From: Novosphingobium piscinae
GTDB taxonomy: Bacteria > Pseudomonadota > Alphaproteobacteria > Sphingomonadales > Sphingomonadaceae
NCBI RefSeq assembly: GCF_014230355.1
Contig: NZ_JACLAX010000005.1
Span: forward strand, 62,001-126,000
Reading direction: 5' to 3'
DNA length: 64,000 nt
Shown here: piece after piece, positions 32,904 to 42,100 of the stretch
Layout: each line of letters opens with the position of its first letter
Position numbering within the stretch: the first letter of the stretch is position 1
Notes under the pieces: generated by a model
The model's database searches: none
What the model saw: only the letters and a program-made list of their open reading frames with translations
What the model was told of the DNA's origin: nothing
Position numbers and translations under genes: made by a program

Positions 32904-33559
32904 GCCGCGCCGAACCGGTAGCCCAGCCCGCGCAGGGTGCGGATCCGTCCCGCGCCGATCTTGCGGCGCAGGCGCGAAACCAGCACCTCCACGGCATTGA
33001 GATCGCGATGGGTATCAAGGTCGTACAGATGCTCAACAATTGCGCCCTGGGACAGCACTTGCCCGGGATGGCGCAGAAACAGGTGGAGCAGCCGGAACTC
33101 CTGCTTGCTCAGCGTGATCGGCTGGCCCTCGGACTCCACCTCGCCGCTGATCACGTCGAGCCGGACGCCCTCAACCTCGAGCCAGGTGCCCCGCACGCCG
33201 ATCTGCCGCCGCAACAAGGCGTGGAGGCGTGCCAGCAGCTCCTCGAACCGGACCGGCTTGACCACGAAATCATCGGCGCCGAGATTGAGACCCTCGACCT
33301 TGTCCTGCCACGATCCGCGGGCAGTGAGGATCAGCACCGGACATGCGACCCGCCGCAAACGCCAGCCACGCAACAGGTCGAGTCCGCTGCCGTCAGGCAG
33401 GCCGAGGTCAAGGATGACAGCCGCCAGCATGTCCATGTCGGGCCAGGCCTCGCCCTCCTCGCGCGATCGCGCCAGGTCGACTGCGAACCCCGCTCCCCGC
33501 AGGCGCTCGGACAGGCGCTGCGCCAGTTGATCGTCATCCTCGACCAGCAGGATTCGCAC
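32900..33559 (-). CDS. OmpR/PhoB-family response regulator
   Basis: Regulator of 219 residues. The receiver domain starts RILLVEDDD, the phosphoacceptor is Asp51 (VILDLGLPDG), and the conserved Thr and Lys are in LILTARG and VVKPVRF. The C-terminal winged helix includes LSKQEFRLLHLFLRHPG and VSRLRRKIG. GTG 33559 was chosen because it starts the conserved fold and has purine-rich ribosome-binding sequence upstream; the longer frame adds 17 residues not typical of the family. It is divergent from the RND operon, with CTGACA boxes between. Confidence 0.92.
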   Translation of the reverse strand: MRILLVEDDDQLAQRLSERLRGAGFAVDLARSREEGEAWPDMDMLAAVILDLGLPDGSGLDLLRGWRLRRVACPVLILTARGSWQDKVEGLNLGADDFVVKPVRFEELLARLHALLRRQIGVRGTWLEVEGVRLDVISGEVESEGQPITLSKQEFRLLHLFLRHPGQVLSQGAIVEHLYDLDTHRDLNAVEVLVSRLRRKIGAGRIRTLRGLGYRFGAA

Positions 33560-33584
33560 GCTCCGCTCCCTTGCTCTTGTGAAG

Positions 33585-33624
33585 CTGACAATAGACCGCA
33601 AAACTGACAAGCTCCTGTCAGCTT
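33585..33624. promoter_or_regulatory. CTGACA box cluster, probable response-regulator site
   Basis: Three boxes: CTGACA at 33585-33590, CTGACA at 33604-33609 and its inverse TGTCAG at 33616-33621. The outer AAGCTGACA and TGTCAGCTT form a perfect 9-bp inverted repeat; the inner pair forms CTGACA-N6-TGTCAG. The cluster lies between the divergent regulator and efflux genes. Confidence 0.55.
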
Positions 33625-33644
33625 TCTAGGGCATTGCCGGAATC

Positions 33645-34778
33645 ATGACCACGCTCTCCGTCGATCCGCGCGCCCTGGCCGCTGGCTTCGCCCTGCTGCT
33701 TGCCGGAGCGGGGGCCTACTGGACGCTGGCCACCGATCCCGAGGCTGAGCCCGCCGCCGAAGCTCCGGCCGCCGCCCCGGGCGCGCTCGATGCCGCGCAG
33801 ATCCAGCGTCTGGGCATCCGTCTCGAGCCCGCCCGCGCCGTGACCGGGATTCCGATCGCCACGGTTCCCGCCGTGGTGACCCTGCCGCCCGATGCCCGGG
33901 TGGCAGTGACCTCGCCCTTCGCGGGCACGGCGCTGAGGGTCTTCGTCACGCCCGGACAACAGGTTGCGCGCGGCGCTCCGCTGGCGATCGTACGGGCGCC
34001 GGAGACCATCCAGTTCGGAGCCGAACTCGCCCGGACCGAAGCCGACCTTGCCTTTGCCCGCAGCCAGGCCGCCCGGCTCGAGACTCTGGCCCGCGAGGGG
34101 GTGATCGCCGGGGTGCGGGCCGACGAGGCCCGCGCCACCCTGCGCCGATCCGAGGCGACCAGCCGCGAGAACCGCCGCCTGCTTGCCCTCGCCGGGGCCG
34201 CAGCAGATGGGACGGTGACGCTGCGGGCACCAATCGCCGGGCGGGTAGCCAGTGTCGGCATCGATGCCGGCGCCGCGCTGAGTCCAGCCGGGCCGGCACC
34301 CTTCCTGATTGAGAACGATGCGGCTCTAGCGCTTGACCTGCAACTGCCCGAACGGCTCGCCGGAACGGTCAGGCCCGGCATGCTGGTGGCCGTCCTGCCG
34401 GCCAACGGCGACAGGCCGATAGCCTCCGGGCAGATCCTTTCGGTCGCTCCCTCGCTCGATCCCCAGAGTCGCTCGGTGCTTGCCCGCGCCAGCCTGGCGG
34501 AGCCCGGGGGATTAATTCCCGGCAAGGGCGTGAGCGCGGTCATCACCGACCCGGCCGCACCCGCCCGCGCCGGGGTGAGCGTGCCCTCCGCGGCGGTGGC
34601 CCGCATTGCCGAGGCCGATCAGGTCTTCGTCCGCGCGGGCGGACGGTTTGCCCTGCGCAAGGTCCGGGTAGTCGCGCAAAGCGGGGGTCGCTCGATCCTG
34701 GCGGAGGGTCTGCGCGTCGGCGAACAGGTCGCGGTGAGCGGTGTGGCCGAACTCAAGTCCCTGCTGTCAGGACAATAG
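33645..34778 (+). CDS. RND efflux periplasmic adaptor subunit
   Basis: Membrane-fusion protein of 377 residues. An N-terminal membrane anchor (about 10-28) is followed by a lipoyl/barrel-sandwich domain (SPFAGTALRVFVTPGQQVARG and LRAPIAGRVASVGI), a helical hairpin between them and a beta-barrel domain. It bridges the inner-membrane pump to the outer-membrane channel. The ribosome binding site before ATG 33645 is weak. The pump gene starts 4 bp downstream. CusB/CzcB-like assignment follows from the pump. Confidence 0.87.
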   Translation: MTTLSVDPRALAAGFALLLAGAGAYWTLATDPEAEPAAEAPAAAPGALDAAQIQRLGIRLEPARAVTGIPIATVPAVVTLPPDARVAVTSPFAGTALRVFVTPGQQVARGAPLAIVRAPETIQFGAELARTEADLAFARSQAARLETLAREGVIAGVRADEARATLRRSEATSRENRRLLALAGAAADGTVTLRAPIAGRVASVGIDAGAALSPAGPAPFLIENDAALALDLQLPERLAGTVRPGMLVAVLPANGDRPIASGQILSVAPSLDPQSRSVLARASLAEPGGLIPGKGVSAVITDPAAPARAGVSVPSAAVARIAEADQVFVRAGGRFALRKVRVVAQSGGRSILAEGLRVGEQVAVSGVAELKSLLSGQ

Positions 34779-34782
34779 CACC

Positions 34783-37700
34783 GTGCTGCGCCGCCTGGTC
34801 GAACGTGCTCTCGCGCTACGCCTTGCCGTCCTTGGCCTGGCAGTGCTGTTGGCCGGTCTGGGCGCCTGGGCCTTCGTCCAGCTGCCGATCGATGCCTTCC
34901 CCGACATCAGCTCGACCCAGGTCAAGATCATTCTCAAGGCCCCTGGGATGACGCCCGAGGAGGTCGAGAGCCGGGTGATCACCCCGATCGAGATGGAGAT
35001 GCTGGGGATTCCCCACCAGACCAACCTGCGTTCTGTGGGCAAGTACGCGATCGCCGACATCACAATCGACTTCAAGGACGGCACGGACATCTATTGGGCG
35101 CGCAGCCAGGTGGCCGAGCGGCTGAATGCGCTGCTCGGCGAGTTGCCCGCCACGGTCAGCGGCGGGATGGCGCCTATCTCGACTCCCCTGTCGGACATGT
35201 ACATGTTCACCCTCGCCGGACCGCAGGATCTCGCGGAGAAACGCCGCGTGCTCGACTGGGTGATCCGCCCGGCGCTGCGCACGGTTCCGGGGGTGGCTGA
35301 CGTCAATGCGCTGGGCGGCTTCGTCGAAACCTTCGAAGTTGCCCCCGACGCCGCCGCGCTGGCCGCGGCCGGATTGACCGTGGGCGAGCTGGGCAGCGCG
35401 ATCGAGGCGGCGAACCGCAATGATGGCGCCGGGCGACTGGTCAATGGCGAGGAGGCCCTGATCGTGCGCTCGACCGGCGCCTTCGGCTCGCTCGCAGACC
35501 TCTCCGCCGTAGTCGTCCGCTCGGCGGCGGGCCGCATCGTGCGGGTGGGCGACGTTGCCGCCGTGCGTCCCGGCGCCCTCACCCGGTACGGCGCGGTGAC
35601 CCACAACGGCAAGGCCGAGGCGGTGGAGGGCCTGGTAATCGGCCTGCGCGGCGCCGATGCCGGCCAGGTCGTCGCCGGGGTCAAACAGCGCCTCGCCGAG
35701 ATCGCGCCCAGCCTGCCCCCAGGGATGACGATCGCGCCATTCTATGACCGGTCCGACCTGATCGGCCATGCGGTCGGTACGGTCGAGGAGGCCCTGCTCG
35801 AGGCGACAGTGCTGGTGGTCGTCCTGCTGCTGCTGTTTCTGGGCGATGTCCGTGCCGCAGTGATCGTCGCGCTCGCCTTGCCGATGGCGGCACTGCTCAC
35901 CTTCATCGCCATGCGTGCGGTGGGACTCACCGCCAATCTCATGAGCCTGGGCGGACTGGCCATCGCTGTGGGCATCCTGGTCGACGGCGCCGTCGTGGTG
36001 GTCGAGAACGTGGTTGAACGCCTGTCCGACCCGCGACACCAGACCGCGGGCAAGCTCCACACAGTGTTCCTTGCCGCCGCCGAAGTGGCCATGCCGGTCG
36101 CCTCGGGGCTGGCGATCATCGCGCTGGTGTTCCTGCCCTTGCTGACGCTTGAGGGGCTCGAGGGCAAACTCTTCGCCCCGGTCGCCCTGACGATCGTGCT
36201 GGCCCTGCTCGGCGCGCTGGTGCTGTCGCTGACGCTGGTTCCGGTTCTGGCCTTCTATGTCCTGCAGGTCCGCGACGGGCATCACGAACCGTGGCTGATG
36301 CGCCAGCTGAGCCCGCGCTACGGCCGCATGCTCAATCTCGCCTTCGCGCACCAGCGGACCGTCTTCGTGGGCGCCGGGGCCGCGCTGGTCCTGGCCGGCG
36401 TAGCCTATGCGGTGACCGGCAAGACTTTCCTCCCGACAATGGACGAGGGCTCGGTGATCGTCCAGCTCACCAAGTTGCCCTCGGTCTCGCTCGATCACAG
36501 CACGGCGGGCGACATGCGGGTCCAGCAAGCGATCCTGGAGCAGGTGCCCGAAGTGACCGAAGTGATCGCGCGGGTCGGATCGGACGAGCTGGGGCTTGAT
36601 CCGATGGGGCTCAACGAGACCGACAGTTTCCTGCAGCTCAAGCCGCGGAGCGAATGGCGGGTCAGCGACAAGGACTGGCTTGTCGACCAGCTGCGTCAGG
36701 TCATGGCGGGATTCCCCGGGATCGAGCCAAGCTTCACCCAGCCGATCGAGATGCGCATTTCCGAGATGCTGACTGGCGCGCGGGGCGATCTGGCGATCAA
36801 GCTGTTCGGTCCCGACAATGCCGAGCTGGCCCGGCTGGCGGCGCGGATCAAGACCCGGCTCGAGGCAGTGCGCGGCACCAGCGAGGCCATGACCGCGGCC
36901 GATGCCCGGGTCGACTATCTCCAGCTCGATATCGACCGGCAGGCCGCCGGGCGCGTCGGCATGCCGGTGAGTGAACTGCAGGACGCGCTGCGCGCCCAGG
37001 TCGAGGGGGTGCGCGCCGGCGTGATCGCCGATGGGGTGCGACGCGTGCCGATTGTCATCCGCGGCGAATCCCGCGGGCTCACCCCGCAAGCCTTCGCGGA
37101 TCTGCCGCTACGGACACCAAGCGGACTGTTGGTACGGGCCAGCGACGTCGCGCAGGTCCGGCAGGTCGAGGGACCGGTCAAGCTCGAGCACGAAAACGGC
37201 TCGCGCTACGCGCTGATCCAGGCCTTCGTCTCGGGCCGGGATCTGGTGGGCTATGTTGCCGATGCGAAGGCTGACATCGCGGCCAACGTGCCCCTGCCGC
37301 CGGGTTACCGGATGGTCTGGGGCGGCCAGTTCGAGAACCAGCAACGGGCTTCGGCGCGACTGGCGGTAGTCCTGCCGATCGCCCTGCTGATGATCTTCGC
37401 GGTCCTCTATGCCACCCTCGGCTCGCTCCGGGCCGCGCTGCTCATCCTGCTGATGATCCCCTTCGCAATGGTGGGCGGCATGGTCTCGCTGGCGCTCTCG
37501 GGCGAGTATCTTTCGGTGCCGGCCTCGGTCGGGTTCATCGCCCTGCTCGGCATCGCCGTGCTCAATGGCCTGGTTATGGTCAGCTATTTCCGCCAGCTCC
37601 GGGATGGTGGGATGAGCCTGGCCGAGGCGGTCAGGCGCGGGGCAGAACGGCGGCTGCGGCCAGTGTTGATGACCGCTTCGATCACGGCCTTCGGGCTGGT

Positions 37701-37875
37701 TCCGCTGTTGTTTGCCTCGGGTCCGGGATCGGAGATCCAGAAGCCGTTGGCCATCGTCGTGATCGGCGGGCTGCTCTCCTCCACCCTGCTCACCCTCGTG
37801 CTCCTGCCGATCCTCTATGCCCGCTTCGGCGAGAGTCCGGCCGAGCGCAGCGCGGGAGGGCTGCCCGATGCGTGA
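34783..37875 (+). CDS. RND efflux pump, heavy-metal (CusA/CzcA-like) type
   Basis: Pump of 1,030 residues with the usual 12 helices and two large periplasmic loops. The N-terminal region DAFPDISSTQVKI is characteristic of the HME subfamily. The TM4 signature reads AVGILVDGAVVVVEN: the DGA...VEN part is kept, but the first Asp of the CzcA-type DFG is replaced by alanine, as in Cu/Ag-type members. Metal specificity is therefore uncertain. GTG 34783 has AGGA about 9 bp upstream; the frame upstream lies in the adaptor gene. It overlaps the next gene by 8 bp. Confidence 0.9.
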   Translation: MLRRLVERALALRLAVLGLAVLLAGLGAWAFVQLPIDAFPDISSTQVKIILKAPGMTPEEVESRVITPIEMEMLGIPHQTNLRSVGKYAIADITIDFKDGTDIYWARSQVAERLNALLGELPATVSGGMAPISTPLSDMYMFTLAGPQDLAEKRRVLDWVIRPALRTVPGVADVNALGGFVETFEVAPDAAALAAAGLTVGELGSAIEAANRNDGAGRLVNGEEALIVRSTGAFGSLADLSAVVVRSAAGRIVRVGDVAAVRPGALTRYGAVTHNGKAEAVEGLVIGLRGADAGQVVAGVKQRLAEIAPSLPPGMTIAPFYDRSDLIGHAVGTVEEALLEATVLVVVLLLLFLGDVRAAVIVALALPMAALLTFIAMRAVGLTANLMSLGGLAIAVGILVDGAVVVVENVVERLSDPRHQTAGKLHTVFLAAAEVAMPVASGLAIIALVFLPLLTLEGLEGKLFAPVALTIVLALLGALVLSLTLVPVLAFYVLQVRDGHHEPWLMRQLSPRYGRMLNLAFAHQRTVFVGAGAALVLAGVAYAVTGKTFLPTMDEGSVIVQLTKLPSVSLDHSTAGDMRVQQAILEQVPEVTEVIARVGSDELGLDPMGLNETDSFLQLKPRSEWRVSDKDWLVDQLRQVMAGFPGIEPSFTQPIEMRISEMLTGARGDLAIKLFGPDNAELARLAARIKTRLEAVRGTSEAMTAADARVDYLQLDIDRQAAGRVGMPVSELQDALRAQVEGVRAGVIADGVRRVPIVIRGESRGLTPQAFADLPLRTPSGLLVRASDVAQVRQVEGPVKLEHENGSRYALIQAFVSGRDLVGYVADAKADIAANVPLPPGYRMVWGGQFENQQRASARLAVVLPIALLMIFAVLYATLGSLRAALLILLMIPFAMVGGMVSLALSGEYLSVPASVGFIALLGIAVLNGLVMVSYFRQLRDGGMSLAEAVRRGAERRLRPVLMTASITAFGLVPLLFASGPGSEIQKPLAIVVIGGLLSSTLLTLVLLPILYARFGESPAERSAGGLPDA

Positions 37876-39106
37876 GCGGCCATTCCGGCGGTGGGGAATC
37901 CTGGCCCTGGCCGCGCTGTGGAGTGCCCCGGTCGCAGCCGAGCCGGCGCTGCCCCCGCCCGATGCCGTGGCGGCGGCGCTCGATGCCGCGCCCGCGGTGA
38001 TCGCTGCCGAGGCGCGCACCGACGCCGCTCGCGCCGAGGCACGCGCGCTGGCCCGCGGCACCCAGGAGTTCTCGCTTACGACCGGCTTCATGAGCCGCTC
38101 GATCGACCGCGAAGGGCGCTACAACGAATACGACGCCGTGCTCAGTCGCCCGATTCGCCTTCCCGGCAAGGGCCAGCTCGATCGCGCGGCGGGCGAGTTC
38201 GGGCTATCGGTGGCCCGCAACCGGGCCGAGGATGCCCGTCACCAGACCGCGCTGCTGCTGGCCGACAGCTGGTGGGACTGGGTGGCTGCCGCCGCTGAAG
38301 TGCGGGTAAACCGCCAGGCCGCCGAGAACTATCGCGGCATGCTCGCCGCGGTGCGCCGCCGGGTTGCGCTGCGCGATGCAGCGGCGCTCGAGGCGGACCA
38401 GACCGAGGCAGCCCTGGGTGGAGCGCTGCTGGCGCTCGAGCAGGCCGAAGGGCGGATGGCCGTGGCGCGTGCCCGGCTGGCGGCCCGGTTCCCGTCACTG
38501 CCGCTCCCCGATGCAGCCCCGGAACCTGACGCACCCGAACTGCCCGGCGAGGGCCTGGCACCGTTCGGCGCGAAGGTCGTGGCCCGCAGCCATGAGATCG
38601 CCGCAGCGGACGCCGAGGCGCAGCGGGTGGCCACCTTGGCCGAACGCGCCCGGGCCGACCGGCTGGCCGATCCTTCGCTGGGGGTGCGCCTGTTCTCCGA
38701 GCGCGGCGGCCTTGAGCGGGGGGCCGGTGTGGTGGTGACCCTTCCGCTGGGCGGCGGCCATCGCCGCGCACTGGCCGATCGCGCCTCGGCCGAGGCCAGT
38801 GCGGCGCAGGCCGATGCCGCGGCTGCGCGCCAGGTGGTCAACGAGATGGCCACCGCCGACATGACCCTGGCCGAGGCCGGCTATGCCGCGTGGCGGCGCG
38901 CGCGGGAAGGCCTCGATGCGCAGGTCGCGGCGCTGATGAAGCTGCGCCGCGGTCAGGCCGCCGGGGAGTTTGGCCTGGCCGAGGTACTGCTGGGCGAACG
39001 CCAGGTGCATGATGCCTTCCGCGCCGAGGCCCTTGCCCGGATCGAGGCGCAGCGCGCCCTGACCCGGCTGCGGATCGACAGCCACGAGCTGTGGATCACT
39101 GAATAG
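37868..39106 (+). CDS. TolC-family outer-membrane efflux protein
   Basis: Outer-membrane channel subunit of 412 residues. A signal peptide ends near residue 24 (VAA-E). The rest is alanine-rich and strongly helical with repeated long heptad-like stretches, as in TolC/CusC proteins. The start ATG lies inside the end of the pump gene (8-bp overlap), which fixes it against longer readings. It completes a tripartite efflux system with the two genes before it. Confidence 0.85.
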   Translation: MRERPFRRWGILALAALWSAPVAAEPALPPPDAVAAALDAAPAVIAAEARTDAARAEARALARGTQEFSLTTGFMSRSIDREGRYNEYDAVLSRPIRLPGKGQLDRAAGEFGLSVARNRAEDARHQTALLLADSWWDWVAAAAEVRVNRQAAENYRGMLAAVRRRVALRDAAALEADQTEAALGGALLALEQAEGRMAVARARLAARFPSLPLPDAAPEPDAPELPGEGLAPFGAKVVARSHEIAAADAEAQRVATLAERARADRLADPSLGVRLFSERGGLERGAGVVVTLPLGGGHRRALADRASAEASAAQADAAAARQVVNEMATADMTLAEAGYAAWRRAREGLDAQVAALMKLRRGQAAGEFGLAEVLLGERQVHDAFRAEALARIEAQRALTRLRIDSHELWITE

Positions 39107-39134
39107 ATGCCGCGTCTGGTGCTCCCGCTCGGGC

Positions 39135-42100
39135 TCAGCGCTGGCTGCACGAGCCGCCCGCGCCAGGCCCCGGGTCGCGGCCCAGCGGGGAGGAACCTGC
39201 TGCACAGCCGGCTGACGGGACGATAGTCGTCAACGGCAGAGGATCGGCTGCCACCGACGGCGCCACCGGGGCGGGCCCAACGATCGGCGAAGGCCAGGTC
39301 GTCAGCTTGAGGCTCTCGATCGTGAGCGTCCCGGCGGTCCAGTCGATCACGTAGTTGGGACTGGTCAGCCCATCGGCACCCAGACGATAGGTCCCCGGAT
39401 GGACCGCGCCTTGCGCATTTCCAGTGTATCTCAGCATGCCCGTCAGGCTGGCCGGGGTGTCGCCGTTGACCAGCCCGTCGATCATCACGCCATTGCCGCC
39501 GCTCCAGCCGAAGCCATCATAGGTCTTGGCGGCATCGCGCACAGTGATGGTCAGCGGCGCGGGAGTGATGCGGTAGGCACCGGCATTGCCGTCGGCCTGG
39601 CGGGCCGTGATCGCATAGTTGCGGCTGGTCAGCCCGCTGCCGCTGATCCCGTAGACCCCGGCACCCGCACCGGCGGTAGCCGTGGTGGACCAGCCGACCA
39701 TGCCGCTAAGCTGCGCCAGCCCCTCGCCGTTGACGAAGCCACTGCCCGTGACGGTTCCGTCCAGCGCTGCAAGCGGGCTGCCGTAGAGGCTTGAGCGCAG
39801 GGCCGCGGCATAGGTCAGGGTCAAGGGAGCGGGGTCGATGGTCAGGCTGCCGTCGACATAGCGGATCGTATAGTTGGCAAGGCCCGCCCCGGTCGCGTCG
39901 CGCAGGCTGTCGCGATAGGTGCCGGCGTCGATGCCGCGCGCCAGCCCCGCCACGCCGGTCACGCTGTCGTTGCCGATCAGCCCCGTCACACTGAATCCAT
40001 TGTCCTGCGTTCGGCCCGAATAGGTCGCGCGGGTGGTGGCGCCGGTGATGGTCAGCGGCGCCGGGGTCACCGTGTAGGCCGCGGCATTGCTGGGGTCCTG
40101 AACCGCCGAGATGACATAGTTGCTGCTGGTGAGGCCCGATCCGGTCACCTCGTAAGCACCAACGCCCGATCCCTGGCTGACGGGGCTTGACCAGGTCAGC
40201 GCACCGCCAAGCTGCGCCAGCCCCTCGCCGTTGACGAAGCCGCTGCCCGTGACGGTTCCGTCCAGCGCTGCGAGCGGGTCGCCATAGACGCTGCTGGCCG
40301 GATTGGCGGTGTAGGTGAGCGTCAGGGCCTTGGGCGCGACGAAGACGCGCCCGGTGGAAGCGAACCGCACGGCATAGCCATTGAGCCCGGAGACTGTGCC
40401 CTGCGCGAGGGAGATCGCGTAAGGCCCCCCGTCCACAGACGCCGTCGCCTCCGCCCCCGCCGAGCCGAGCAGCGGCGCGCCGCTCCACGCAGAGGCCGCC
40501 GTATCGCCAAGGAATGCCCCCGCGACGCCCGGGTGATAGCCGGTGACCTCAGTCACAGTGTCAAGGATCGGGGTCGCATCAAAGCCATAGGTCTTGTGGA
40601 GATCGACGGTGTTGAAATCGAGCGTGGGCTGTGCCCCGAAAACATAGCGGTTGCCGGGCTGAGACACGGGGGTGTTCGCCGCGACCCACGACCTGTTCCA
40701 GATCGCCGTGTTGCCCGAATCGAGCCCGCCAAACCGGGCAGTGTCCGGGCTGGACGTGAACACCTGCCAGCGGCCGTTGGGCGTGGACAAGGCATTGGGT
40801 CCGGCATCATTGAGGAAGTTGCGCTCGGCACCAAGGCGGATGGCGGTGCCGCTGGCGGTCGATGTCAACATGGCGCCCGGCTCCAGGCTCAGATCGGCTT
40901 CGCCGTTGAACCCGGCCTGGAGCGTGAGGACGCCGGTAGAATCGATCGAACCGAGCGAGAGACTCCCCCAGTTCAGCAGTGTGACGTTGCCGACCGGGCT
41001 GGTCGTGACGAAGCGATCGATACCGGACAGAGCCACAAGCTCCCCGGTACCGGAATGCGAAAGCGTGCCGGCGTCAAGTCCGCCGCTGCTGAACAGGCTG
41101 GCGCCGCCGGCAACATGGGTCTGGGCGATACCCGAGCCAACGCACCAGCAGCCAAGCAATTCGAGCACACCGGCGAAGACGCTAATCGTGCCCGTGTGGG
41201 AATTTCTGGCGCCCAACTGCAGGGTGCCGCCGCCCGTCAAGGTCAATCCGCTTCCGGCTGCATATCCGTAGTCGTTGAAGGCCGCCTGGCTTGTCAGCCT
41301 AGCGCCGGGAACAATCGCAAAAGTCGTCGTCTGGTTGGAGCTGCCGCCGAGCAGGATCTGGCTGTTGCTGCCGCTCGCGAGGATGCTGGACGTGGCATTG
41401 ACGGTGACGGTGCCGCTCAGCCCGAACGAGCCCCAGACCGGGGTAGCGCCGCCATTGGCATTCAGCGTGCCGCCATTGAGTGTCAGGTTCCACAGCCGGT
41501 TGTAGTAGCCATTGGACCGGATTTCACCTCCTGCATTGACGATAATCGCAGCGGATGAGGTGGTGGTGTCATCTCCCCAGGTATCATTGCGACCGAAGCC
41601 GAGGATGCCGCCGGAATTGACCTGGATGGTGCCCGCGCTGAGGCTGGTTCCGTTGCCGGAAAAGGTCAGTGTCCCGCTATCGATCGTGATCGGGCCGGAG
41701 TGGGTGTTGCGCCCGCTGAGCGTCAGGGTGCCGGTGCCGACCTTGGTCAGGGCCAGCGCGCTGGTTCCATTCTCCAGCACGCCGCTGAACGTGGTGCTGG
41801 TATCGTTGCTGCCTACGGTCAGGGTCACCGGACTGGCCCCGGAATTGGTCACTCGGCCGGCTCCCGCCAGCGAACCAATGGTGATCGGAAAGCCGGCCAG
41901 ATCGAGCGACCTGCCCGAGCTGATCGTGACCGCCGAGCCGCTGCCAAAAGCCGTGGCTGAGCCAGCCACGAAGCTGCCGCTAGTGACCGCCGTGGCGCCG
42001 GTATAGCTGTTGTTCCCGGTCAGCGTGATCGTGCCCGTGGCGATGGATCCGACGCTGCCCGTACCCGAAATGGCATTGCCAAAGGTCAAGGCATTGGTGC

